NCBI RefSeq assembly: GCF_002976435.1
Contig: NZ_PUGF01000007.1
Coordinates: 124,001-188,000 of the forward strand
Origin: Solimicrobium silvestre
Lineage (GTDB): Bacteria > Pseudomonadota > Gammaproteobacteria > Burkholderiales > Burkholderiaceae_D
Length of the DNA stretch: 64,000 bases
Direction: 5' to 3'
Shown here: positions 36,418 through 44,537 of the stretch, one piece after another
Layout: each line of letters opens with the position of its first letter
Numbering within the stretch: position 1 is the stretch's first letter
Notes under the pieces: model-generated
Told to the model about the DNA's origin: nothing
The model's input: only the letters and a program-made list of their open reading frames with translations
Databases searched by the model: none
Translations under genes and position numbers: made by a program

Positions 36418-36726
36418 TGCCAGGTGCAGTCACCCTAAAACCGGAACGACTCCTTACCTAACATTCCAGCCCTTCATCAAGCGAACACGGTAATTTAAAA
36501 ATTAATAAATAGCAACTTTATTATCTCTAAATTCCACATTACCCACAACTCTCTATCTGCAAATTAATATTGATACCTACCTATGTATTTAAATCAAGGG
36601 TGACATATTTGGAATGCGAATCACGGGCTTTTTTTCAAATGCCAAAGGGGTTTTTTTTGATGCAAATATGCATCTGTTGCCATAGCCGCTGGGGTTTCAA
36701 CCCAGCGTTTAAAAATAGCATTTGAG

Positions 36727-38079
36727 CTAAAAATATTCTGAGTGCTGAGTTGTCAATAAATCTTCATACTGACTCACTGCTTTCAAATTGGTGAATTCCG
36801 GGGCAATTTGACGACCAATATCCCAACATTGCCACGCGTGCGCAGTGTCAAATCGCATATAGAACAAATCACCCAAGTCCTTGTAGACACCAGCGATATA
36901 GGGATTAGTTTGAAGGACCTCTGCAAACAGCGCTTTGGCTGCATCTGAGTCGCCGAGTTTCAAGCGGTCATTGGCTTCAAATATCTTAAGTATATAGGCT
37001 TTATTGGGTGCATTTAAGCGAAGATTCACAAGAGTAGTAATCGCATCGGGCATCGCTTCCTTCGTACTCGCTCCGAGAGCGTGCGTTAAATTTTGAACTG
37101 AAGAGTCCAAACGTATTTTTGCCAATTGATCTGGTGTAAATGGAGGTATCTGTTGCCCGGTCGTTAAACTAAATTCAAATACCGCGAGCATTGCGTCCAA
37201 CAATTTCCCGTCTCGAATATCGCTGGCCTGCTGAGTCAGAATGCCATTTTTTGCGTGCTCCAACTTCGCAGCGGTTATGCCTCTATCTTGGCCGAGGATT
37301 TGATCCAATTTATCAGACGACTTGGCAGCCTGTCTCCTTGAAAAGGCACTCAGATCATAGGCAACATCATCAATTTGATGAGCCGAATTAACTACAATGG
37401 TGCATGTAGTAGTTCCCCAAAATTCATTGAATGTTAAAACTATTTTGTTTGGAATCACACCAGACGCAGCGAGTCTCTTTAAAATTTGCGGGTGTCCGCC
37501 AAGTTTGTATCGAAGAAAATTTACAAATCGGGAGGAATCCTCAGCACTAACTTTAACGCCAGCTTTACTCCACCGTGCCAGCTCTCGACCTTCTATCGAA
37601 AACTCTAAATCATCACCAACATCTTTTTCTTCAACATGCCTCTGTGTCTGTGATTGCACTGCAAACAAATGTTCGTTATCAATTGTGCGGTGCGTATCAA
37701 CATCGATTTTCGCCGCAGCTAACCTCTTATTGAGGTTTTCACGATTTTGAAATTCTAAATCCCGAAAACCGACAGTGTCGTAAATCGAATAATCCATGTA
37801 AGTCTTGGTGGCATCGTCAAGAGTAAACCGCCTGCGAGTTTTAAAATCAAATATCTTGATTTCATTGGCTGATCTCATGGACATGTATCCACTATCCAGC
37901 GTGACGTCCAATGATTCTTGGGTATCAGCTGGAGTTTTAGAGTCTGGTTTGTTTTTTATGTTCTGCGTTTTAATAGTGGCATTTAGATTAACTGCAGCAA
38001 TTGTGTTTTGACAAATTAGGCAACTGACGGCGCACAAAACGCCAACAAGCAAATTGGGTTTGAAAGAAAATAATTTCAT
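36727..38079 (-). CDS. Secreted protein of unknown function with a TPR-like C-terminus
   Basis: Protein of 450 residues with a signal peptide (LLVGVLCAVSCLICQNTIA). The N-terminal part has IKIFDFKTRRRFTLDDATKTYMDYS, resembling periplasmic beta-rich proteins that bind lipids or metals. The C-terminal 100 residues are helical with TPR-like repeats (SDAAKALFAEVLQTNPYIAGVYKDLGDLFYMRFD). I do not recognise a family. Its base composition and secretion match the gene at 34882, suggesting joint acquisition, but it lies outside the MITE pair. Confidence 0.65.
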   Translation of the reverse strand: MKLFSFKPNLLVGVLCAVSCLICQNTIAAVNLNATIKTQNIKNKPDSKTPADTQESLDVTLDSGYMSMRSANEIKIFDFKTRRRFTLDDATKTYMDYSIYDTVGFRDLEFQNRENLNKRLAAAKIDVDTHRTIDNEHLFAVQSQTQRHVEEKDVGDDLEFSIEGRELARWSKAGVKVSAEDSSRFVNFLRYKLGGHPQILKRLAASGVIPNKIVLTFNEFWGTTTCTIVVNSAHQIDDVAYDLSAFSRRQAAKSSDKLDQILGQDRGITAAKLEHAKNGILTQQASDIRDGKLLDAMLAVFEFSLTTGQQIPPFTPDQLAKIRLDSSVQNLTHALGASTKEAMPDAITTLVNLRLNAPNKAYILKIFEANDRLKLGDSDAAKALFAEVLQTNPYIAGVYKDLGDLFYMRFDTAHAWQCWDIGRQIAPEFTNLKAVSQYEDLLTTQHSEYF

Positions 38080-38145
38080 TTAATGATGAACCTTAAGTAG
38101 TTGGTGTTAGAAGTCTCAATGAAAATTTAATTACATAACAAATGG

Positions 38146-38186
38146 GGCTTGCACGTAAAAATAACGGCTACCATAAGCCTTCTTTT
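38146..38186 (+). repeat. Repeated hairpin element, copy B
   Basis: This sequence matches 24809-24849 at 39 of 41 positions, including the T-run. Here no plus-strand gene precedes it, so it does not serve as a terminator for a neighbour; one stem pair is lost (GGCTT/AAGCC remains). This supports a dispersed repeat rather than a local terminator. Confidence 0.65.
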
Positions 38187-38223
38187 CAGGATCCACTCGA
38201 TGAAAGGGCTGGGTATCACTTCG

Positions 38224-38604
38224 CTACGCAGGCCGCAGTTGTGTTCCCGCGCCGCGAGTGACGTGCAGCATGCGACTTGGCGCAATGACCTTTACCGTGT
38301 GCCAAATACCTCGGGGAACAACTACCGCACCGCTGCCGTTCAAGGTCACTTTGCGCAGTCCATCTTGTTGTTCAAGATGGACTTCCACCGAACCAGACAG
38401 CAGGTATACAAATTCATCGGCATTAGGGTGCATCTCCCAAGTCGGCCAATCAACTGAAAACTCGAATTCGGAAACGAGCCAGCCACTACCGTAGCGCTCC
38501 ATTTCGGCTTCAGGCATATTCCAAAATTCTTCGCCACCCGGGAGCTGGGTTGCGGCGCCGTTTTCCGCGAGGTGCACGTAGGTAAGTTGCGGATTCAGTG
38601 ACAT
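38224..38604 (-). CDS. Cupin-domain protein
   Basis: Single-cupin protein of 126 residues. The first motif reads WPTWEMHPNADEFVYLLSG (His/Glu metal ligands) and the second GSGAVVVPRGIWHTVKV. It is likely a small metal-binding cupin; substrate unknown. ATG 38604 has AGAGGT 7 nt upstream; a longer frame to 38631 is less likely. Confidence 0.85.
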   Translation of the reverse strand: MSLNPQLTYVHLAENGAATQLPGGEEFWNMPEAEMERYGSGWLVSEFEFSVDWPTWEMHPNADEFVYLLSGSVEVHLEQQDGLRKVTLNGSGAVVVPRGIWHTVKVIAPSRMLHVTRGAGTQLRPA

Positions 38605-38720
38605 AAGAGTACCTCTTGAGATAAGCCACAAATGTTCATATTTAAATGATTTCTAATCGCGAATATAACTGTTAGTCGTTACAACATTATATTTTTGACG
38701 AAGTTATAGAATTATTTGAC

Positions 38721-38754
38721 AGTTGTAAATGCCCTATTTAGGGCATTTACAACT
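38721..38754. repeat. Perfect inverted repeat with 15-bp arms
   Basis: AGTTGTAAATGCCCT (38721-38735) and its exact complement (38740-38754) are separated by four bases. Neither side has a T-run, so a classical terminator is unlikely. It lies between the LytTR regulator stop (38881) and the cupin start (38604), on the 3' side of the regulator. Confidence 0.7.
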
Positions 38755-38880
38755 GATGGTTTGATTTAGGTGCTAGTTGTCTCGCTCTTTTCGGAATTTG
38801 ATCGCAAATCGAGAGCGCAGCGAAAGCTTCATTGAGTGGAGAAATCCGCCAGGAATGAAAACGAGTACGACCGCCGTCGT

Positions 38881-39630
38881 TCATTTCAACTCGGTAAATT
38901 GATGACGGTAGGTGCGACTTAGCGTAAGGCGCGTGCCGTCCTGCATGACCACAACAAGATCTCCACCAGTCCACGGATGTAGTTCCTGCACAAAATCAAG
39001 ATTGACGATGCTCGAACGATGAATCCGCTTGAAGCACAGCGGATCAAGTCGGGCGAGGATTCCCGACATGGTTTGCCGGATTAAATGGCTTGTTCCGTCC
39101 AACTGTATTCGCACATAATTTTCTTCGGCGACTATCCATCGAATATGCTTGGTCTGCAACACCACCCAGCGTTCACCGCTTTTAACCAAAAAACGATCGG
39201 TCCTTGACCGTACCGTGTCCATGGTCTCCATCAATGATTTGAAACCGCCCTGATCGCGGCACAGTGCCTGAGGATGCTCCCGTACCCATTTCAAAGCCTG
39301 ACTAAATCGTTCGCGGTCAAACGGTTTAAGCAGATAATCCATGGCATGGAACTCGAAAGCCCTGAGGGCATGCGCATCATATGCAGTTACAAACAGCGTT
39401 GGTGGCATGCGCTCAACGCCGATTGCTTCTATGACCCCAAAGCCATCAAGCTCCGGCATCTGAATATCCAGAAATACCAGATCCGGGTGGAGCGATTCGA
39501 TCTGTGTCAGTGCCTCCAGCCCGTTGCCGGCTTCGCCCGCCACGTTAAAACCAGGTTCATCGGCAATCATTTGCCGGATGCGCTGGCGAGCCAGAGGTTC
39601 GTCGTCGACGATCAGTGCATTAATTGTCAC
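38881..39630 (-). CDS. LytTR-family response regulator
   Basis: Regulator of 249 residues. The receiver domain has Asp9/Asp10 and phospho-acceptor Asp55 (LVFLDIQMPELDG); the LytTR DNA-binding domain spans about 140-249 (IRWIVAEENYVRIQLDGTSHLIRQTM, then FKRIHRSSIVNLDFV). It starts with GTG, with GGAG upstream. It is encoded after its sensor kinase (39723-40802), with a tandem 13-bp repeat in the gap. Confidence 0.94.
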   Translation of the reverse strand: MTINALIVDDEPLARQRIRQMIADEPGFNVAGEAGNGLEALTQIESLHPDLVFLDIQMPELDGFGVIEAIGVERMPPTLFVTAYDAHALRAFEFHAMDYLLKPFDRERFSQALKWVREHPQALCRDQGGFKSLMETMDTVRSRTDRFLVKSGERWVVLQTKHIRWIVAEENYVRIQLDGTSHLIRQTMSGILARLDPLCFKRIHRSSIVNLDFVQELHPWTGGDLVVVMQDGTRLTLSRTYRHQFTELK

Positions 39631-39640
39631 GTTGATGTGC

Positions 39641-39671
39641 TCCGTCGTTGTGCTTCGTCGTTGTGCTTCGT
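39641..39671. repeat. 13-bp tandem repeat
   Basis: Two units of T(C/T)CGTCGTTGTGC (39641-39653 and 39654-39666) and part of a third lie in the 92-bp gap between the LytS-type kinase and its regulator, next to the regulator's ribosome site. Copy number could vary and alter spacing; this is inference. Confidence 0.6.
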
Positions 39672-39722
39672 TACGTTGACAGTGTGGATATTGTCGGTTG
39701 CATCCGATTTAGCTGTGCTGAG

Positions 39723-40802
39723 TTAGCCAGGCTGTGTTCGCCACGGAATACGCACCGTCACTTGCGCACCTCCACCGGGGAGATTTGTCATATCGAATGC
39801 GTGGCGATTTTGGTACATCAATTGCAACCGCGTAGCGGTATTTCGAGTGCCGATTCCACGTTTGGAATTGCCGTTAATACCGCACCCATTGTCAATGACA
39901 TCCAAAATCAGCCATTCATCGTCATGATGGGCACGTATCGTTATGGTGGCCGAACGTGCAAGGTTAGCCACTCCATGTTTAACAGCGTTTTCTACCAGCG
40001 GCTGCAACAGAAAGGCCGGCACCAGTGCGTCCATGCAATCGAATGGCACGTCTCTTTGTATAGTCAATCGATCCTGAAATCTGATCGCTTCAATACTTAA
40101 ATAGGTATCTGTAAATGCCATTTCTTGGCGCAGACTGATTTCATTGGCTGATCCTGAATCAAGGGTCATGCGCAGCAAGTCCGCCAGGCGCGTCAACATT
40201 TTATCCGCAGCCTCCTGATCACTGTGAATCAGAGCTGCAATGGAATTCAGCGTGTTGAACAGAAAATGCGGCTGGAGCTGCATTTGCAGCGCCCGATTTT
40301 GCGCGATAGCTAAACGGCTTTGAAGTTGCGCAGCCTCCAGTTCCTGTTTTCGGGAAAGCCCAAGAATGCGGGCTCCGTGATATGCGCCAAGGACGGCCCA
40401 CATTAACAGCAGATTGATATGGAAATACATCGAAAAAAAACCGTAATAGTTACTTAACGGATCCGCCAGCACCTTTTGTTGCATTTCCGGCGGCGAAAAC
40501 ACGATGACCAACAGCCAGACAAACCAAAGCGACACCATAGAAATGACAACGCTGCCTGTTAAATGAATGACCCAATTGCGACAATTAGTCCAATTCAGAC
40601 GCGCCAGCGGCCAGCGTCGCGCCATTGCCAGCACCACCAGACCTGCGCATCCCCATATCAGGTTCTGCAACAGGTTCATCGGGATCAATACATCAAAGAA
40701 ATGTTCCTTGGCGTGGCGCATAAAATCCATGGTCGCCATATAGACCGAGAACAGCGCCCAAATTCCCCAATAGAATAGCCAGAAACGCAGACGGGAATTC
40801 AT
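39723..40802 (-). CDS. LytS/YehU-type sensor histidine kinase
   Basis: Sensor kinase of 359 residues with four N-terminal membrane helices (about 8-140), then a His_kinase domain with phospho-acceptor His in LQPHFLFNTLNSIAALI and an HATPase domain (VENAVKHG; VIDNGCGINGNSKRGIGTRN). It pairs with the LytTR regulator downstream. The signal is unknown. It is divergent from the small secreted protein gene at 41311, a possible target. Confidence 0.93.
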   Translation of the reverse strand: MNSRLRFWLFYWGIWALFSVYMATMDFMRHAKEHFFDVLIPMNLLQNLIWGCAGLVVLAMARRWPLARLNWTNCRNWVIHLTGSVVISMVSLWFVWLLVIVFSPPEMQQKVLADPLSNYYGFFSMYFHINLLLMWAVLGAYHGARILGLSRKQELEAAQLQSRLAIAQNRALQMQLQPHFLFNTLNSIAALIHSDQEAADKMLTRLADLLRMTLDSGSANEISLRQEMAFTDTYLSIEAIRFQDRLTIQRDVPFDCMDALVPAFLLQPLVENAVKHGVANLARSATITIRAHHDDEWLILDVIDNGCGINGNSKRGIGTRNTATRLQLMYQNRHAFDMTNLPGGGAQVTVRIPWRTQPG

Positions 40803-41310
40803 AGCTTGCGCCTGAATACGATAACAATATTGAAATCAAATTTACCCATGGCACGGACTATTCGTTTTGTTATTAACGGAGTTTTGCTGAATATTGTTAG
40901 TTTCCTGCAACGTCGAAATCACTATATCAGAAAACTATTGGCCTTCAAGAACTCATGTGCCCAAGCGATACGCACTGGGACAAACCGTTAAAAAAAAGGC
41001 GTGAATGACAAAGCCAGTTCGACCGGCGCCTGTCTAGATGCCAAGTTAGCCTATTGTCCACGTTGATCAGGCAACTCAGATTAATAAACAATTTAACGCT
41101 ATTCGATTTTGCTTTTACCACCGCTTTTTTGCAGTTGATCATCGCAATTTGACGGCTCATCTCAAATCGATAGTGGACGATTTCAATTTTCTTTACGCTT
41201 CATCTACCGCCCCTCCATATCTGACTTTTGATTGCAAGCAACTCTGGAGAGTGGTTGGACCAATAATTCGTTGTCATCGGTCCTTTTGCCTGTCAATTTT
41301 TCTGGAGAAC
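40803..41310. other. 508-bp divergent intergenic region
   Basis: The region between the LytS-type kinase and the secreted protein gene holds no supported gene. It should contain both promoters. I could not identify convincing LytTR direct repeats. Confidence 0.4.
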
Positions 41311-41754
41311 ATGATGAAAAAATTAGTCTTGCTAGCGCTTGCCAGTGCAGCAACTTTTGTTTTGCCTGCTGTGGTCATGGCGCAAGAAGTGAAACCGCCG
41401 GAAGTCAATATTTCTGGCGTTCATCTAAACCACGAGGAGAACCAGATTGTCCAATACATGAGCGATGACGAATTCTATAAGTTCAAACAGACTTATGAAC
41501 TGTCAAACGGCAATACACTTTCGCTATTCAGCCGGTTCAACAACAAATACGCAAAACTCGGAGACGGTACCTGGCACCGCATCGTCGCTACCGGCCCTAA
41601 TTCGTTTGTGTCAAAAGACCATCAGTTGAAGATGGAAATCAATCTCCAGAATGACGATAAGGTCAGCGGTTATTTATTGATGCCTGCCGCATCTCCAGCG
41701 GTTGCGGGTAACGATGTAACCAGTGTCGCCTACGTGAAGGTAGTATTTCGCTGA
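41311..41754 (+). CDS. Small secreted protein of unknown function
   Basis: Protein of 147 residues with a clear signal peptide (MMKKLVLLALASAATFVLPAVVMAQ). The mature part has YMSDDEFYKFKQTYELSNGNTLSLFSRFNNKYAKLGDGTWHRI and ends in a beta-rich VAYVKVVFR. I do not recognise a family. GGAG lies upstream of two tandem ATG codons (41311 and 41314), either of which could be used. A strong terminator follows. Confidence 0.8.
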   Translation: MMKKLVLLALASAATFVLPAVVMAQEVKPPEVNISGVHLNHEENQIVQYMSDDEFYKFKQTYELSNGNTLSLFSRFNNKYAKLGDGTWHRIVATGPNSFVSKDHQLKMEINLQNDDKVSGYLLMPAASPAVAGNDVTSVAYVKVVFR

Positions 41755-41782
41755 ATGTGCCGCATCAAACCGATGTGGAAGA

Positions 41783-41814
41783 AAGGTGGGTAGGGCACTA
41801 TCCACCTTGTTTTT
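41783..41814 (+). terminator. Rho-independent terminator
   Basis: Stem AAGGTGGGTAG/CTATCCACCTT (one G-U pair) with a GGCA loop, then GTTTTT, ends the small secreted protein gene 29 bp after its stop. The remaining sequence to 42105 contains no recognised gene. Confidence 0.85.
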
Positions 41815-42105
41815 ATAAGGCGTTACCTGGATTTCGACAATTTTTGAACAAGAGGTAGGTTGAATATTTTGCTGTTTACGGATCGTTTGAGAGAGCATTC
41901 GATATTGAATAGCCTTCACAGATTTTAGCAGTTGCTTAATTGATCCTGAATATCTTGAGCAAGACCTTATAAATCCACCACGTTGCGTCCTCAGACAACT
42001 GAGCGTTTTCCGTGTTAACTTCCGGACTCCCGTCTGCGCGAGAGTGATGATTACTGAGGAGTGCAATTAATCAGGTAATTGATTCAAATACCGATTGAAC
42101 TTGCT

Positions 42106-43263
42106 TCAAGCAATTATCGGGCGCAGCCCAGTCAAAAAATACTCCAGCAACTCACGCACCGGTCGGATCGCGTTACCGAAAGGCAGGCTTTCCGATCCGC
42201 GAAAAAACAATCCTCGCTTGACGTCACCGTTAAGGGCAAACGCAAGTTGCGTATCAATGCAAAACTGGCCCGCCTTGCCAATGCCGTCGCGCAGACCACA
42301 TTGTTGCAAGCAGTCAAAGCCGACGGTGCATTGTTTTACACCCGCCTTCTTTTGCAACTTAGCTTCTTTCTCCAAATACCGGGCAAGCCATGGAGTGCGA
42401 ACCGCACGCGCCGGCAAACCGGCAACGCTCATGAAAGTTACGATATCTTCTGGGCGTGCCTCGGCCAACACCGTCTTGAAGTTGGGATGCGCATCGCCTT
42501 CCTGTGTTACCGCAAATGGCGTCCCTAATTGAATCGCGCTGGCGCCCAGCGCCATTAACTCGCCCATTTGTTCATGACTCGTGATTCCGCCAGCAACAAT
42601 TAAAGGTATCTTCTCTCGCTCAAGACCTAGTTCCTTGAGTAATTCAAAAGTCGACTCCAGTACTGCCTTAAAAGCAAAACGTGGATCACTCACATCTTCT
42701 AGCCGTGCCGCCCCAAGATGACCGGCAGCATAACGTGGGCTTTCAATCACAATGGCGTCTGGCAAACGATTTTTGCGCATCCATTTTTTCAACACCAGCG
42801 AGATCCCGCGCGCATCCGACAAGATTGGGATCAATGCGACATCGGGATAATTTGCCGTCAACTCCGGTAAATCGAGCGGCAATCCGGCTCCCACTACTAC
42901 GGCATCAGCCCCGCTCTCGCATGATTGACGGACATAGGCGGCATAATCTGCAACGGCACGCATGACGTTCACGGCGATCATCCCGTGCCCGTTAGCCAAT
43001 GTCTTCGCTGCGCGTATCTCCCGATCAAGTGCAGTCAAATTCACCGCATTGATCAACGCCTTATCGCGAGAGCGCTCCGTTTGCGCCATCAGATCAGGAT
43101 GATGACGACGCAAATCGACGCTGGAGATGGTGCCGACCGCGCCCAGGCGAGCGACACTGCCGGCAAGTCGATGCGCAGAGACACCGATCCCCATTCCACC
43201 CTGGACGATCGGCAATACTATTTTTTCTTTTATTTTCAAAAGTCGAAATGCAGTTTTTAACAA
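42106..43263 (-). CDS. Nitronate monooxygenase-like FMN enzyme
   Basis: TIM-barrel flavoprotein of 385 residues: LPIVQGGMGIGVSAHRLAG at the N-terminus, IVAGGITSHEQMGELMALGASAIQLGTPF for FMN phosphate binding, and a C-terminal Cys-containing extension (QCTVGFDCLQQCGLRDG). This longer group is related to nitronate monooxygenase/2-nitropropane dioxygenase and to FabK-type enoyl reductases, so the true reaction is uncertain. I chose TTG 43263 because AGGGAG lies 6 nt upstream; a TTG at 43281 would add six residues. Confidence 0.85.
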   Translation of the reverse strand: MLKTAFRLLKIKEKIVLPIVQGGMGIGVSAHRLAGSVARLGAVGTISSVDLRRHHPDLMAQTERSRDKALINAVNLTALDREIRAAKTLANGHGMIAVNVMRAVADYAAYVRQSCESGADAVVVGAGLPLDLPELTANYPDVALIPILSDARGISLVLKKWMRKNRLPDAIVIESPRYAAGHLGAARLEDVSDPRFAFKAVLESTFELLKELGLEREKIPLIVAGGITSHEQMGELMALGASAIQLGTPFAVTQEGDAHPNFKTVLAEARPEDIVTFMSVAGLPARAVRTPWLARYLEKEAKLQKKAGVKQCTVGFDCLQQCGLRDGIGKAGQFCIDTQLAFALNGDVKRGLFFRGSESLPFGNAIRPVRELLEYFLTGLRPIIA

Positions 43264-43359
43264 AATTATCTCCCTGTTCAATTCTGGCTAATTCTTAGTC
43301 ACCAAATACATTGTTGGTTCAAGCGAAGCGCAGCAAGTCCTGCACTTCATCCCATTGAG

Positions 43360-44280
43360 TCATTTTGCTGTGGATGGAATAACCCGCATCAACTCCAGCG
43401 CTTCGTCAACGGCTGCGGCAATCGGCTGACAAAGATTAATTTGGTTTGTGGCGTGTGCAATCGTGTTGCAACTGACAATACGGTCAACCCCGCATGCTTG
43501 CAGGGCAGCGAAAGCATTGCCAGCAAATAACGGATACACAGCAATGCACACCGGTGGCGCCATACCGGCGAGCTCAATTTGAAGCGTCGCGGCGATCATG
43601 GTGCGGGCGGTTGAAACAATATCGTCAATTAATACCGGTGTCATACCAACCCAAAACGACGCATCGGGAATAGATACTTCGACATTGCTATCACTACTGT
43701 GACGAGTTTTGTTTAAAACCACATAGGGACAGTCCGCCGCTTCTGCAATCTCGGCAATCCATTGTTCACTTTCGGCGTCCGGACCGAAGATAACCGGACG
43801 AATCACATTGCCGATGATCCATTTAGCTATTTCAGGTGCTGCAAATGCCACCTTTGTCGGCACCGTATAGAGTTCGGACAATTGGTGATAGCGATGCAAA
43901 TGCGGATCAACGGTAACCAGCCGGTCGCAGCAGCTCGAAATCAACCGGGCGAAATGCCGCGCAGTCTCGCCCTCACCTTCCTTAAAACGCGCATCCTGCC
44001 GCATATAAGGAAGATAAGGAATGACGATGCCAACGCTACGCGCTCCTAACTCACGCGCAACGCATGCCGCAAGATATAAGGGCATGATTTTCGATTCGGG
44101 ACGGTCGAGCAACTGTGCAAAAATCACGTCGCGCCCGACCACTGGCGTGACAAATCGGGGACAACACTCTTGATCTGGAAAATGATGTATCTGCAAATCA
44201 CCAATATCGCAGAAAAGGAACGGGTGCAATTGCGCACCAAATTCCTCACTTCCCGGTAGCGTAAAAAGAAGCGGCCTCAT
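43360..44280 (-). CDS. Ribose-phosphate pyrophosphokinase paralogue
   Basis: Protein of 306 residues with the PRPP synthetase two-domain phosphoribosyltransferase fold: PYLPYMRQDARFKEGE for ATP binding, LVTVDPHLHRYHQL, and the PRPP loop VLIDDIVSTARTM. It makes PRPP from ribose 5-phosphate and ATP. The sequence is divergent from the housekeeping enzyme; paralogues of this type are often associated with thymidine phosphorylase in proteobacteria. No such gene is seen next to it. Confidence 0.88.
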   Translation of the reverse strand: MRPLLFTLPGSEEFGAQLHPFLFCDIGDLQIHHFPDQECCPRFVTPVVGRDVIFAQLLDRPESKIMPLYLAACVARELGARSVGIVIPYLPYMRQDARFKEGEGETARHFARLISSCCDRLVTVDPHLHRYHQLSELYTVPTKVAFAAPEIAKWIIGNVIRPVIFGPDAESEQWIAEIAEAADCPYVVLNKTRHSSDSNVEVSIPDASFWVGMTPVLIDDIVSTARTMIAATLQIELAGMAPPVCIAVYPLFAGNAFAALQACGVDRIVSCNTIAHATNQINLCQPIAAAVDEALELMRVIPSTAK

Positions 44281-44537
44281 CCTACTTCCTGACGTAATAA
44301 GTGGGATCTATAGCGATTCATTTCCCAAACTCTGTATGGATCATTCATATATCTGGTGAGGCAGGCAAATTCAATACTGTACTTTGATCGCATTGCACTG
44401 GCGCTGACTTGCGATGGATCAAAATTTGCATGTTTTATGAAGAATCCCAGAATTGGAAAGGTAATTTGAGCGCTATATCGGCATGCTTACGTGCAAGTCA
44501 GGAATCGCCTCACGACGATTCCGAGCACGCGAAGAAG

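Noticed and set aside
38747-38884. 45-codon frame coupled to the LytTR regulator stop
   Set aside because: It has no ribosome site of its own and no recognisable domain, so it is reported only as part of the palindrome finding.
41674-42066. 130-codon minus-strand frame over the end of the small secreted protein gene
   Set aside because: It runs through a strong terminator hairpin and overlaps the supported gene; the product is low-complexity and basic.
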